NCBI RefSeq assembly: GCF_020166515.1
Contig: NZ_JAINZT010000001.1
Coordinates: 1-64,000 of the forward strand
Direction: 5' to 3'
DNA: 64,000 nt
Source: Robertkochia flava
Lineage (GTDB): Bacteria; Bacteroidota; Bacteroidia; Flavobacteriales; Flavobacteriaceae
Position numbers and translations under genes: made by a program. Shown here piece after piece: positions 37,106 to 45,983 of this stretch (position 1 is its first letter; each line of letters opens with the position of its first letter). The notes under the pieces were generated by a model that worked only from the letters and a program-made list of their open reading frames with translations, ran no database searches and was not told where the DNA came from.

Positions 37106-39913
37106 TTAATCTCGCATATTATCTTTTGCAGCATCGAAAACATAATCGATCACTTCCTGGCGACGGATCCTGGACCTGGTAGCACTTCCGGCTGCCGGAG
37201 CAGAATAGAATCGTCTCGACGCCACACGGAACTTAGCTGCCTCAGGCATGTGTAGCAACAGGTAAGACCAGGCCCCCATATTTCTGGGTTCTTCCTGGGC
37301 CCATACCACCTCATCGGCGTTCTTGTACCCTGCTATAACCGCTTTGATCTCGTTTTCCGGAAGTGGGAATAACTGCTCCAATCGCACCAGAGCCACATCT
37401 TCTGTCTTTCCTTTTTCTTCACGGGCGGCGAGCAGATCATAATAGAACTTCCCGGTACAGAACACGACCGACTTCACCTTATCTTTCTTCACTTCACTGT
37501 CGTCAATGACCATCTGGAAACTTCCGTTGGCGAGCTCCTCTTTGGTGGAGACTACCTTGGGATGCCTCAGGAGGCTTTTCGGAGTAAAGACGATGAGCGG
37601 CTTTCTGAAATCGGCCTTCATTTGTCTTCTTAACAGGTGAAAGAAGTTAGCCGGGGTGGTTACATCGGCCACATACATATTATCCTTTGCGCACAGCTGC
37701 AGGTAACGCTCCATACGGGCCGAAGAGTGTTCGGCTCCCTGGCCCTCGTATCCATGCGGCAACAACATCACCAATCCGTTCTGCATTTTCCATTTGTCTT
37801 CTGCAGAGCTGATATACTGGTCGATCATGATCTGGGCTCCGTTACTGAAATCCCCGAATTGCGCCTCCCAGATAGCAAGGGTGTTCGGATTTGCCATGGC
37901 ATAACCGTAGTCAAAGCCAACCACTCCATACTCCGAAAGCAAGGAGTTATAAATGTCGAACTTCCCGTTCTGATGTTCTCCCAAATCACTGAGCAACACC
38001 ACTTCTTCTTCCGAGTCTTCCACCTTGATCACCGCATGACGATGCGAAAAGGTTCCCCGCTCCACATCCTGACCGGTGATCCTTACACCAAATCCTTCTT
38101 CCAGCAATGAACCATAGGCAAGAAGCTCACCCATAGCCCAGTCCAGTTTATTATTTTCGAAGAACATTTTATACCGTTCCCCAATCAAACGCTCGATCTT
38201 TCTTATGAATTTCTTATCATCCGGCAAAGTGGTGATGGCCTTTGCTATAGCAGACAGTTTTTCAAGAGAGTATGACGTATCCACAGGGGCGCACATCTCC
38301 TCTTTTCTGGCACGGTTAAAACCACTCCATTCATCCTGCATAAACGGTTTGATAACCGTCTGGCTAATCTTCCTGGAATCTTCCAGTTCTTCCTCCAGTA
38401 CGGCCTTGTATTTACTATCAAGATCTTTCACATAATCTTCGGTGATCACTCCTTCAGCGATCAGCTTCTCAGCATAGATATCCCTGGGGTTCTTGTGCTT
38501 GGCGATAGCCTTGTACAATTTTGGCTGGGTAAAACGAGGTTCATCCCCTTCATTGTGTCCGTATTTCCTGTACCCGAGGAGGTCGATAAAGACATCCCGA
38601 CCAAAACGCATACGGTATTCCAGCGCAAATCGGGAAGCATGTACCACGGCCTCTGCATCATCGGCATTGACATGCAGTACAGGACTCAGGGTTACCTTTC
38701 CGACATCGGTACAATAGGTAGAGGTACGCGCATCGAGGTAGTTGGTGGTAAATCCGATCTGGTTATTCACCACAATATGGATGGTTCCCCCGGTACGATA
38801 CCCGTCAAGTCCGGCCATTTGCACCACTTCATACACTACACCCTGCCCGGCTACCGCTGCATCTCCGTGAACCACGATTGGCAGCACCTTCGAGAGGTCA
38901 TCGGGGGTGTAATGATCCTGCTTGGCGCGGGCTATACCCTGCACCACAGGACCTACGGTTTCCAGGTGAGACGGGTTGGGAGCAATATTCATATTGATCT
39001 TATTCCCATTGTCGGTCTCCCGGTCACTGGTCCACCCAAGGTGGTATTTTACGTCTCCATCGAAGGAGTCGATCTCATAATCCTTTCCATCAAACTCACT
39101 GAAGATATCCCTGGCACTTTTTCCAAAAATATTGGTGAGGACGTTCAGACGCCCCCGGTGTGCCATCCCCATAACGAATTGCTCCACGCCCATGTCGGAG
39201 GCTTGTTCCACCACGGCATCCAGGGCAGGTATCAGCGATTCGTTACCCTCAAGGGAGAAGCGTTTCTGACCCACATACTTGGTATGCAGAAACGATTCAA
39301 AACTTACCGCCTCACTGAGCTTTCGCAGGATGTGTTTCTTCTGTTCGTCTTTAAACTTCGGGTGATTATCGTTTACGTTGAGCCAGTCCTGGATCCACTG
39401 CAGGATCTCGGGATGGCGAATATACATGTACTCGACCCCTATGGCATCGCAATAGATCGCCTCCAGGTGAGCTACTATTTCCTTCAGGGTAGAAGGACCT
39501 ATCCCCAGGATGTCCCCTGCGTTAAAAACGGTCTCCAGATCGTTATCAGACAGACCGAAGTTTTCCAGGGCGAGCGTAGGAGCATATTTTCTTCGATCCC
39601 GAACCGGATTGGTCTTGGTAAACAGATGCCCCCTGCCTCGGTAGGCATCGATGAGACGAATCACCTGAAACTCCTTGTGAACATCATGTGAAATCTCATA
39701 TTTTTCTCCGGTAGCGGGCACTTCCACAGTGAAAGTTTCCCCCTGAGCCATCGACTGCAACTCCTCGGGAGATGCATTCTCCATACCGAAATCAAACCCC
39801 TGGAAGAAAGCCCTCCAACTGGGTTCCACACTATCGGGATTTATTAAATATTGGTCGTATAACTCCGCAAAAAAAGCGGTGTGAGCCGCATTTAAAAAGG
39901 AATATTTATCCAT
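37106..39913 (-). CDS. sucA: 2-oxoglutarate dehydrogenase E1
   Basis: The thiamine-diphosphate-dependent decarboxylase of the TCA cycle, 935 aa. An N-terminal E2-binding helix (FFAELYDQYLINPDSVEPSWRAFF) is followed by the ThDP domain with GMAHRGRLNVL, HGDAAVAGQGVVYE and GHNEGDEPRFTQP. The transketolase-like Pyr domain has SDLGEHQNGKFDIYNSLLSE. The C-terminal EEPRNMGAWSY motif is conserved. It heads the sucA-sucB pair; a TACTTTTG box lies 42-49 bp upstream. Confidence 0.98.
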   Translation of the reverse strand: MDKYSFLNAAHTAFFAELYDQYLINPDSVEPSWRAFFQGFDFGMENASPEELQSMAQGETFTVEVPATGEKYEISHDVHKEFQVIRLIDAYRGRGHLFTKTNPVRDRRKYAPTLALENFGLSDNDLETVFNAGDILGIGPSTLKEIVAHLEAIYCDAIGVEYMYIRHPEILQWIQDWLNVNDNHPKFKDEQKKHILRKLSEAVSFESFLHTKYVGQKRFSLEGNESLIPALDAVVEQASDMGVEQFVMGMAHRGRLNVLTNIFGKSARDIFSEFDGKDYEIDSFDGDVKYHLGWTSDRETDNGNKINMNIAPNPSHLETVGPVVQGIARAKQDHYTPDDLSKVLPIVVHGDAAVAGQGVVYEVVQMAGLDGYRTGGTIHIVVNNQIGFTTNYLDARTSTYCTDVGKVTLSPVLHVNADDAEAVVHASRFALEYRMRFGRDVFIDLLGYRKYGHNEGDEPRFTQPKLYKAIAKHKNPRDIYAEKLIAEGVITEDYVKDLDSKYKAVLEEELEDSRKISQTVIKPFMQDEWSGFNRARKEEMCAPVDTSYSLEKLSAIAKAITTLPDDKKFIRKIERLIGERYKMFFENNKLDWAMGELLAYGSLLEEGFGVRITGQDVERGTFSHRHAVIKVEDSEEEVVLLSDLGEHQNGKFDIYNSLLSEYGVVGFDYGYAMANPNTLAIWEAQFGDFSNGAQIMIDQYISSAEDKWKMQNGLVMLLPHGYEGQGAEHSSARMERYLQLCAKDNMYVADVTTPANFFHLLRRQMKADFRKPLIVFTPKSLLRHPKVVSTKEELANGSFQMVIDDSEVKKDKVKSVVFCTGKFYYDLLAAREEKGKTEDVALVRLEQLFPLPENEIKAVIAGYKNADEVVWAQEEPRNMGAWSYLLLHMPEAAKFRVASRRFYSAPAAGSATRSRIRRQEVIDYVFDAAKDNMRD

Positions 39914-39954
39914 GTTATCTTATCAACGCCTTCTTATGGGCAAAATTTTACAGA

Positions 39955-39962
39955 CAAAAGTA
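39955..39962 (-). promoter_or_regulatory. Promoter -7 element of sucA
   Basis: TACTTTTG on the minus strand matches TAnnTTTG. A TTG lies 23 bp further upstream. The divergent barrel gene has a near match, TATATTTA, at about 39995. Confidence 0.5.
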
Positions 39963-40021
39963 CAATAATTGCGAAAAACAGCATTCAATTTTAATATATT
40001 TATAGGAACAACAAAACAATT

Positions 40022-40564
40022 ATGAGAATCCGATCAGCGCATTTCTTAAAATTCCTCTTCACCCTGTTTTTTTGCACCCTGACCCACTTGACCACTTACA
40101 GTCAGAGCTATACAACCCCAACCTCACAAAGCTTTGCCAGCCGCATGCGTTATGGAGGTGCCATAGGACTTGGGTTCGGAAATAATTTCTTTTCGGCTAC
40201 CCTGGCACCTAGTGCGATCTACCAGGTAAACCCGTATTTCGCCACCGGGGTCGGACTAAATTTCAGCTATGCTTCTGAAAAGGATTTTTACGACTCCACT
40301 ATTTTAGGAGGGAGCGTTATCGCCCTGTTCAGTCCCATCCGGGAGCTACAATTGTCTGCAGAATTTGAGGAACTCCGGGTTTCGAGAAATTTTGACAGGG
40401 ATGTGCCCTTTATCGACCAGGATTACTGGTATCCGGCGTTATTTCTGGGAGCAGGATTTAATACGGGACCCGTAACGGTTGGAATACGCTATGATGTGCT
40501 TTATGACAGAGACAAGAGTATCTATGGCAATGCCTGGATCCCCTTTGTGCGGGTGTATTTCTAG
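40022..40564 (+). CDS. Outer-membrane beta-barrel protein (divergent neighbour of sucA)
   Basis: A 180-aa protein with a signal peptide (1-28, ending TTYSQ) and about eight predicted amphipathic strands, ending in Phe (IPFVRVYF), the usual C-terminal signature for barrel assembly. In databases close relatives are sometimes labelled alpha-ketoglutarate decarboxylase, probably because they lie beside sucA; nothing here resembles a ThDP enzyme, so that name should not be used. Its end overlaps the convergent gene by four bases. Confidence 0.7.
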   Translation: MRIRSAHFLKFLFTLFFCTLTHLTTYSQSYTTPTSQSFASRMRYGGAIGLGFGNNFFSATLAPSAIYQVNPYFATGVGLNFSYASEKDFYDSTILGGSVIALFSPIRELQLSAEFEELRVSRNFDRDVPFIDQDYWYPALFLGAGFNTGPVTVGIRYDVLYDRDKSIYGNAWIPFVRVYF

Positions 40565-40920
40565 TAGCGATTCTTATACCACACCTTTTGCCATTCCCTT
40601 TTGAGGATCAGAAAAGTAACCTGTTCAGAAAGCCTGACCAGGTCCGATCCATCGAGTTGCCGCACCTTATCTTCTGAGACATCGATAATATAAAGCAGGT
40701 TCAGGTAGTCTGCAAACCTGTCGTTCACCAGGCGATACACCATTTCATGAAGTTGCCCCTTAAGGTCTTCCGGAGTCGTCTTTTCCTCGAAACTCAACTC
40801 CACATTGGCATAGGCCAGGTCTTTATTTAACTGCAGCACCAGCTTGGTATAAAGGTCCTCTGCAGCGGCCACCGAAAGAAGTTCCTGTATCGTCTCCACC
40901 TTTTGCATTTCTCCTCCCAT
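40561..40920 (-). CDS. Conserved hypothetical protein
   Basis: A 119-aa, soluble, mostly helical protein with an acidic N-terminal half and a basic C-terminus (LILKREWQKVWYKNRY). I recognise no family. It starts eight bases after the ruvC stop on the same strand, so it is probably co-transcribed with ruvC, and it overlaps the barrel gene tail to tail. Confidence 0.75.
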   Translation of the reverse strand: MGGEMQKVETIQELLSVAAAEDLYTKLVLQLNKDLAYANVELSFEEKTTPEDLKGQLHEMVYRLVNDRFADYLNLLYIIDVSEDKVRQLDGSDLVRLSEQVTFLILKREWQKVWYKNRY

Positions 40921-40928
40921 GACACTAT

Positions 40929-41528
40929 TTATTTTTTAATTCTCGATTCATTTTGCTTTACAAAGGCCTCCCAGCCGCTGTAGCTTTTCGAGGTCACTGC
41001 CTTCCCACTGTTGTAAAAATGGCATACTGCCACCGCCAGGCCATCGGTGGCATCCAGGTTCTTTGGCAGTGTCTTTAAGCCCACCAGGCTTTGCAGCATT
41101 TTAGCCACCTGTTCCTTACTGGCACTTCCCTTTCCGGTAATGGCCATCTTGATCTTTCGCGGAGAATACTCCGTAACGGGAATCTGCCTGGAGAGTCCGG
41201 CAGCCATGGCCACCCCCTGGGCGCGGCCCAGCTTAAGCATAGACTGCACGTTTTTCCCGAAAAAGGGCGCTTCCAGAGCGATCTCATCAGGATGATAGGC
41301 ATCGATAAGGCCTATGGTATGCTCAAAGATCTTTTGCAGCTTCAGGTAGTGGTCGGTATACTTTTTTAATATGAGTTCATCCAGCTGGATCAGCGTCATT
41401 TTCTGCCCCACACACTTGATAAGTCCGAATCCCATGATGGTGGTTCCCGGGTCGACCCCTAATATGATACGTTCCTTTTCCAAATAAGAAAGATTTAAGC
41501 CATTAATACTGATTACCGGGCCGGACAC
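40929..41528 (-). CDS. ruvC: Crossover junction endodeoxyribonuclease RuvC
   Basis: It resolves Holliday junctions with RuvAB. The RNase H-fold protein shows ILGVDPGTTIMGFGLI (first catalytic Asp), ALEAPFFGKNVQSMLKLGRAQG (second, Glu), YSPRKIKMAITGKGSASKEQV, and LDATDGLAVAVCH (last Asp pair). The listed ATG gives 199 aa with about 16 extra residues; a TTG at 41483 would give the more usual start EKERIILG, so the true start is uncertain. Confidence 0.93.
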   Translation of the reverse strand: MSGPVISINGLNLSYLEKERIILGVDPGTTIMGFGLIKCVGQKMTLIQLDELILKKYTDHYLKLQKIFEHTIGLIDAYHPDEIALEAPFFGKNVQSMLKLGRAQGVAMAAGLSRQIPVTEYSPRKIKMAITGKGSASKEQVAKMLQSLVGLKTLPKNLDATDGLAVAVCHFYNSGKAVTSKSYSGWEAFVKQNESRIKK

Positions 41529-41559
41529 CTCTAAGGCGTTCTATTGCGTATTCAGAGGA

Positions 41560-42036
41560 TTAGTTCACCCGTAAGACCACCGGCATTACCACTCGTGTAC
41601 TCACCGGGATATCCCTTTTTAATGCGGGGTACACCTTGGGCAGACGACTCACTGTGAGCTCCATCAGACCGTCTAAAGCCGGTAACTGCCGCTCGGTTTC
41701 CTTGCTCTTATTGACAGATATGAGGGATATTTTCCCGGTATTGTCTATCAACAGATGCACCTTTACAGTGTCTTCAATATCCCTTCTTACCACCAACTGA
41801 TGGTTACTGAGCGTCTTGTAGAAATGATTTACGAATTCCTTCTGAAAGCAGATGCGCTGTTCGGCCCGACTTGAGGTTTCGTCGCAGGATTCAAAAAGGG
41901 GGTAGCGATCCACATCGTTCCAGTTGATGCTTTTCATTTCCTCACGCACGATCTCTTCCCGCGATACTTTCCTGTTGGTAAAAAAGTCGCAGGACACCAA
42001 TAAGCAACAGCAGAGTAAGAGCCCCAGTTTATGCAT
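41560..42036 (-). CDS. Lipoprotein with TonB-C-like domain
   Basis: A 158-aa protein with a lipoprotein signal (LLLCCCLLVSC, lipid-modified Cys at about 16). The C-terminal part (about 75-158, VVRRDIEDTVKVHLLIDNTGKISLISVNKS, ending VVMPVVLRVN) resembles the TonB C-terminal fold seen in the neighbouring M56 peptidase. No TM anchor or Pro-rich linker as in true TonB is present. It is probably periplasmic on a membrane, of unknown role. Confidence 0.65.
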   Translation of the reverse strand: MHKLGLLLCCCLLVSCDFFTNRKVSREEIVREEMKSINWNDVDRYPLFESCDETSSRAEQRICFQKEFVNHFYKTLSNHQLVVRRDIEDTVKVHLLIDNTGKISLISVNKSKETERQLPALDGLMELTVSRLPKVYPALKRDIPVSTRVVMPVVLRVN

Positions 42037-42446
42037 GCAGGTTAATTATGGGGGGAAAATACGATTTTTTGAAGAATTGGGAACTGTGATTAATCATTAT
42101 AAGACCACATCCAGCTATCACAAAGCCTGAAACGTTCTTGACTAAATTATACCTCCTGCCCATAACGTAACGCAATAATCCTATAAAATTCAAGCTTCGC
42201 TACTTTTTTGCTCTATTAGACACAACTTATAATAGCAACAGTAAACCTGAATCTTTTGGAAAGGACATTACATCTTGAACAGTCTAAAAAAACCTTGAAT
42301 GGCTTACTGTTCATTTTTGCTGGCCTACAGAGCCCTATTGACGAATCGACACCGACCATATCTTTCAAAACTTCAGAAATTTCAACAAGCCTTTTACAAA
42401 ACATATTCTAATTCTAAGAATAAAAATAATAGGAGATTATTTTGAA
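42037..42446. other. Gene-free stretch
   Basis: These 410 bp contain only a 62-codon minus-strand frame (42216-42404) with Cys-rich, unfamiliar sequence and no promoter. I see no RNA gene, repeat or decayed gene that I can support. Confidence 0.4.
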
Positions 42447-42475
42447 ATAAAAAGCCGGAGCAAAACGCCCCGGCC
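42447..42475 (-). terminator. Terminator of the blaI-M56 operon
   Basis: On the minus strand GCCGGGGC pairs with GCTCCGGC over a TTTT-rich loop (one mismatch), then TTTTTAT follows. Confidence 0.75.
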
Positions 42476-42512
42476 AAATCTATGGTGATTACAACATTTA
42501 CTATACGTTGAA

Positions 42513-44432
42513 TCAGTCAAGCTGAAATACGATGGGGTAAGCAAAGGTTACAGGAACGGGGTTGCCATCCAGGTCGCCTCCGGGATTAAAATCAGGCAGG
42601 GATTCAATAATTCTCCGGGCTTCCTGATCCAGAAGGCTATGCGGAGCCCTGGAGTTAATCACCTGAACGCTTCCATCCTCATTAATTCGGAAATTAATAT
42701 AAACCCGGCCTTGAATTCCTTGCCTTCTCGCCTCTTCAGGATAGCTGAAGTTTTCCATGACATGAGCATTGAGTTTCTCCTTAAAACATTCAAAGGCCTC
42801 CTGTCCGTCTGCACAGGGCGATTTAAAACTGGGTTTTACCGGGATTTCTAAAAAGGGGACATCTTTAATTGACGAGGACTTTTGAGTATCGACATTCTCA
42901 ATTGAATCTCCCGCCAACTTAAATACTATAGGGTAAGCCAAGGTTACTGGAACAGGGTTGCCATCTTCATCTCCACCCGGATTCAAAACAGGAAGGCTTT
43001 CTATGATCCGTCTTGCTTCTGCAGCAAGGGATTCATGACTGGATTTTACGTGCTCCACATGCACCACGCCCTGAACATCGATCTTCATGAGCACATAGGC
43101 GGTGCCTTCGTAACCATTCATCCTGGCATCCTCCGGATAGCTGAAATTCTCGATGACATGCTGATTAAGCTTCGCGGTAAAACACTTAAACGCCTCTTGC
43201 CCGTCCTCACATGGGGTCTTAAAACTCGGCTTTACCGGGATCTCTGTAAAGGGAGTCCCGACAGATTTCTCTCCAGTCTTCCCAGATGTTTTTAAATATT
43301 CTTCATAGGAAGCGTTCAAATATTGAGAAGAAATATTGTTATCGGGATCTGTTAAGCCCATGTCATCCTGAAACATCTTCTCATTGATCAGAAACAGGGC
43401 TGCCTGCCGATAGAACTGTTCCTCAGAAAGAACTCCCTCCTTTTTGCTTTCCTGATAGATCTCCGATAACTTCATCTTCAGTTCCTGCTGGGTATGAATC
43501 TCATCCTTGTACATATTATAGTATTTCTGCAGCTGAGGGTTTTCAATAACCAGTTCGCTTCCTTCCTGATTATTGACCTCCTGCTCACAGGAAGTATAAA
43601 TCAGCATTCCCAGCAAAAGAGGAAGCATGAGCAAATACTTGAATTTTCTGATCGTCTTCGATCGGTTTTGATGTAACATAACGATTCGTTTTTTGATTAA
43701 TGAATGATTGAAAAATGAATTGATGAATGAGATCTTTTGGGTCTGGAAGACCTCTTCCAGTAAGTATTGATAGGTTTCCTTTTTATGCGATCCGGCCATT
43801 TGAGCATCGGCTATATATTCATGCAGCTCGGTGATCCTGGCCTGGTATACATAGACCAGCGGATTAAACCAGAACAGGATGCGCAGCAGTTCGAAATACA
43901 TCAGGTCCCAGGTATGCCCTTCGCGGATATGCACCAGTTCGTGTTCGATGATGTGATCGTGTTTGCGCTCCAACACTTTTCTTCCCAGGAAGATCTGCCT
44001 GAAGAAGGAAAAAGCCATTTCTCCCTGCTCCACTTCCACCTGCAGGTATTCCCGGAATCGTCTGATAGTGGCATGATACCGCAATCTGAAAAGCAGTCCC
44101 AGTTTATAGATAAAGAAAAGCATCGCAACAAGGCTACCGGAGAGGGCCACCCATTGCCAGGGAGTTAATTCCCAACCTGAAGAGACCGCAGCAGCTTCTA
44201 CAACTGCAGGTGTCGGCTCCAGGAAGATCACCGGAAAGGCATTAGACAGCGGTTCGGGCGCTGTGGTTTTCAACGCCTCCAGTTTAATAAAAGGTACGAG
44301 CAGGGATACCAGAGGCGTCAACAACAGGTATATACGATTCCAGTTAAAAAAGGTCTCTTTCTTAAGGAACTGGTCGTATACCAGCAGGAATACAACCTGA
44401 CAGGTGAGCATAATGATCAGATACCGTATCAT
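42513..44432 (-). CDS. M56-family (BlaR1-like) membrane metallopeptidase with two TonB-C domains
   Basis: The 639-aa protein starts with a BlaR1/MecR1-type membrane domain: TMs at about 3-20, 35-52, 92-112 and 280-300, with the zinc motif HELVH at about 162 and LHEYIAD downstream. After the last TM come a helical region (about 300-400) and two copies of a roughly 105-residue TonB C-terminal-like domain (about 405-515 and 534-639). Each copy begins PSFK(T/S)PC-DGQEAF and contains ENFSYPE-AR, EARRIIESLP and NPGGD-DGNPVPVT. In this family a signal sensed outside activates the protease, which cleaves the BlaI repressor encoded next door (four-base overlap). The tandem domains probably bind an external ligand or peptidoglycan. 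Confidence 0.88.
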   Translation of the reverse strand: MIRYLIIMLTCQVVFLLVYDQFLKKETFFNWNRIYLLLTPLVSLLVPFIKLEALKTTAPEPLSNAFPVIFLEPTPAVVEAAAVSSGWELTPWQWVALSGSLVAMLFFIYKLGLLFRLRYHATIRRFREYLQVEVEQGEMAFSFFRQIFLGRKVLERKHDHIIEHELVHIREGHTWDLMYFELLRILFWFNPLVYVYQARITELHEYIADAQMAGSHKKETYQYLLEEVFQTQKISFINSFFNHSLIKKRIVMLHQNRSKTIRKFKYLLMLPLLLGMLIYTSCEQEVNNQEGSELVIENPQLQKYYNMYKDEIHTQQELKMKLSEIYQESKKEGVLSEEQFYRQAALFLINEKMFQDDMGLTDPDNNISSQYLNASYEEYLKTSGKTGEKSVGTPFTEIPVKPSFKTPCEDGQEAFKCFTAKLNQHVIENFSYPEDARMNGYEGTAYVLMKIDVQGVVHVEHVKSSHESLAAEARRIIESLPVLNPGGDEDGNPVPVTLAYPIVFKLAGDSIENVDTQKSSSIKDVPFLEIPVKPSFKSPCADGQEAFECFKEKLNAHVMENFSYPEEARRQGIQGRVYINFRINEDGSVQVINSRAPHSLLDQEARRIIESLPDFNPGGDLDGNPVPVTFAYPIVFQLD

Positions 44433-44794
44433 AATTCCTTGTTTTTTTCAATTTCTTTCATGATCTCTTCCATCTCCTTCAGGCTCAGGTCATTCTTTTT
44501 CACAAAGAAGGACACCATGCTCTTGAACGAGCCCTGAAAGTATTTATCCACCACCGAATTGATCGACTGGTTGCTGTATTCTTCTTTAGCCACCAGAGGG
44601 AAATAGAGATAGCCTTTGCCCTTTGGCTCGTGATCTGCAAAGCCCTTGCTTTCCAGAATACGAATGATGGTAGACACAGTATTGTAGGCCGGTTTAGGAT
44701 CCGGCAGTTCCTTTAAAACCGCCTTGACATTGGCTTTCTTTAATTTCCAGAGGATCTGCATCACCTCTTCTTCTGCCTTGGTTAATTGTTTCAT
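44429..44794 (-). CDS. BlaI/MecI-type transcriptional repressor
   Basis: A 121-aa winged-helix repressor with LTKAEEEVMQILWKLKKANVKAVL at the start, YNTVSTIIRILESKGFADHEPKGKGYLYFPLV in the recognition/wing region, and a dimerisation helix at the C-terminus (VDKYFQGSFKSMVSFFVKK). It partners the M56 peptidase, with which its gene overlaps by four bases. It should bind the two palindromes at 45272-45305 ahead of the operon. Confidence 0.93.
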   Translation of the reverse strand: MKQLTKAEEEVMQILWKLKKANVKAVLKELPDPKPAYNTVSTIIRILESKGFADHEPKGKGYLYFPLVAKEEYSNQSINSVVDKYFQGSFKSMVSFFVKKNDLSLKEMEEIMKEIEKNKEL

Positions 44795-44795
44795 A

Positions 44796-45254
44796 TTACA
44801 ATCTTGAATAATGATCGATGCGTATTTTCCATTCCCCGTTGCGCTCCACCCATAACAGGGTGAATTTTACCCGGGACACGACTTCCCGACCTTCCTTGTT
44901 TCGATATGTCAAATGTGAAATTCCGCGTTGCACTGCAGAAGTCCGATCCGGAATGATCTCTGTATTCTCCAATTCCCAGGAAATCCCCAGGCTTTCCATT
45001 CCTGACCAATAGGCATCGATCGCCTCCCGACCGGACACCTCATTAGCATCAGTGATCAGTACTGCATCATCGGTGTAGAAGGCAGCTACAGCAGCATACT
45101 CTTTTGTATTAAACGCGTCTTCCATTGCCCGGTTGGCGGCCAGTACCGCGGAGACGATATCCTGTTGCTGTGCTATTCCTCCCAAAGGAAACAATGCTAA
45201 AATTGCAGCCAGAATGATATGAATTGCCTGTGACCTCATAGCTAAGTTATTCAT
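44796..45254 (-). CDS. Exported DUF4440/SnoaL-like (NTF2-fold) protein
   Basis: A 152-aa protein with a signal peptide (to about residue 29, GGIAQ) followed by an NTF2-like domain (IVSAVLAANRAMEDAFNTKEYAAVAAFYTDDAVLI and W-x-E-RNGEWKIRIDHYS). It is the first gene of a three-gene operon, one base before blaI. An alternative ATG at 45239 gives a more compact signal peptide. Its role is unknown; co-regulation with blaI and the M56 peptidase suggests a function in the same envelope response. Confidence 0.8.
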   Translation of the reverse strand: MNNLAMRSQAIHIILAAILALFPLGGIAQQQDIVSAVLAANRAMEDAFNTKEYAAVAAFYTDDAVLITDANEVSGREAIDAYWSGMESLGISWELENTEIIPDRTSAVQRGISHLTYRNKEGREVVSRVKFTLLWVERNGEWKIRIDHYSRL

Positions 45255-45264
45255 ACTGTGAAAA

Positions 45265-45272
45265 CAAATATA
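45265..45272 (-). promoter_or_regulatory. Promoter -7 element of the NTF2-blaI-M56 operon
   Basis: TATATTTG on the minus strand matches TAnnTTTG; a TTG follows 16 bp upstream. Both lie within or next to the BlaI-type operator pair. Confidence 0.6.
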
Positions 45273-45305
45273 ACTAAATATTTAGTTTCAACTAAAGTTT
45301 TAGTT
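45272..45305. promoter_or_regulatory. Double BlaI-type operator
   Basis: AACTAAATATTTAGTT (45272-45287) is a perfect 16-bp palindrome, and AACTAAAGTTTTAGTT (45290-45305) has the same arms around a two-base centre. The centres are 18 bp apart. The pair covers the promoter region of the operon that encodes a BlaI-family repressor. Confidence 0.8.
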
Positions 45306-45385
45306 ATAAAAATGCAAAATCAGTCATCTCAAAATAATCAGCATTGGGATTTAGAGATCCCAAAAGACGCTCTTAGATGGATATA

Positions 45386-45877
45386 TTATCGAATTAGAAA
45401 ATTGACTGGATACTCGAATTCCACAGGAACAGGATTTCCAAATTCATCCTTCCCCGCATATACATTAGGAATATCGTTCAGATAGCCAAGAGAAGCCTGC
45501 TCAAGAACCGGATCAGGACCATCTACCCCCACTACAGTCACCTCCCCATTTGCCCGGATACCAATGGTCATTATAACCGTGCCATCGACTCTGCGACGCA
45601 GCGCATCTTCAGGATATACGAAGTTATTGCGAACAATGGCATCCAATACATCCATAAAACATTGGGCTTCATCCTTGTCACAGTCGTATTCAAACCGGGG
45701 CTTCTCCGCAACAGCTTCAAAGGGCATGGCGCCCGCATCTCGTGCCTCCGGCACCAGTTGCGTTCCTGAAACCGTATGTTCCGGAAGTGTGCCGCAGGCT
45801 GAAAATAAGATTACCAAAACTCCGGCGAACATGTTTAAATAGTAGCGGGATAACCAAGAGATCGGGGTAGTGCTCAT
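45386..45877 (-). CDS. Lipoprotein with TonB-C-like domain
   Basis: A 163-aa protein with a lipoprotein signal (VLVILFSAC); the ATG at 45832 (MFAGVLV) would give a typical short lipoprotein start. The C-terminal domain (about 60-163) contains DEAQCFMDVL, NNFVYPEDALRRRVDGTVIMTIGI and EFGNPVPVEFEYPVNF. It is clearly related to the repeated domains of the M56 peptidase downstream (ENFSYPEEAR, GNPVPVT). It lies 131 bp upstream of the operator pair, on the same strand. Confidence 0.75.
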   Translation of the reverse strand: MSTTPISWLSRYYLNMFAGVLVILFSACGTLPEHTVSGTQLVPEARDAGAMPFEAVAEKPRFEYDCDKDEAQCFMDVLDAIVRNNFVYPEDALRRRVDGTVIMTIGIRANGEVTVVGVDGPDPVLEQASLGYLNDIPNVYAGKDEFGNPVPVEFEYPVNFLIR

Positions 45878-45983
45878 ATAAGAAAATTCAGGATATTAGA
45901 AAAAGAGCATGTAATATAGAAATTAATCTCTGGAATGAAAGGTGAAATTTAAATACTATCTTAACCCTGTATAATCAATCGCT

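Noticed and set aside
38495-39691. Long plus-strand open frame opposite sucA (398 codons)
   Set aside because: It is the reverse strand of a certain gene, has no recognisable domains, no promoter and a codon composition typical of a shadow.
42216-42404. 62-codon minus-strand frame downstream of the M56 operon
   Set aside because: Cys-rich but without similarity I recognise and without a promoter; compared with the TonB-C domains next door it does not match.
45258-45485. Plus-strand frame across the BlaI operators
   Set aside because: It starts inside the operator and promoter of the opposite operon and has no recognisable sequence.
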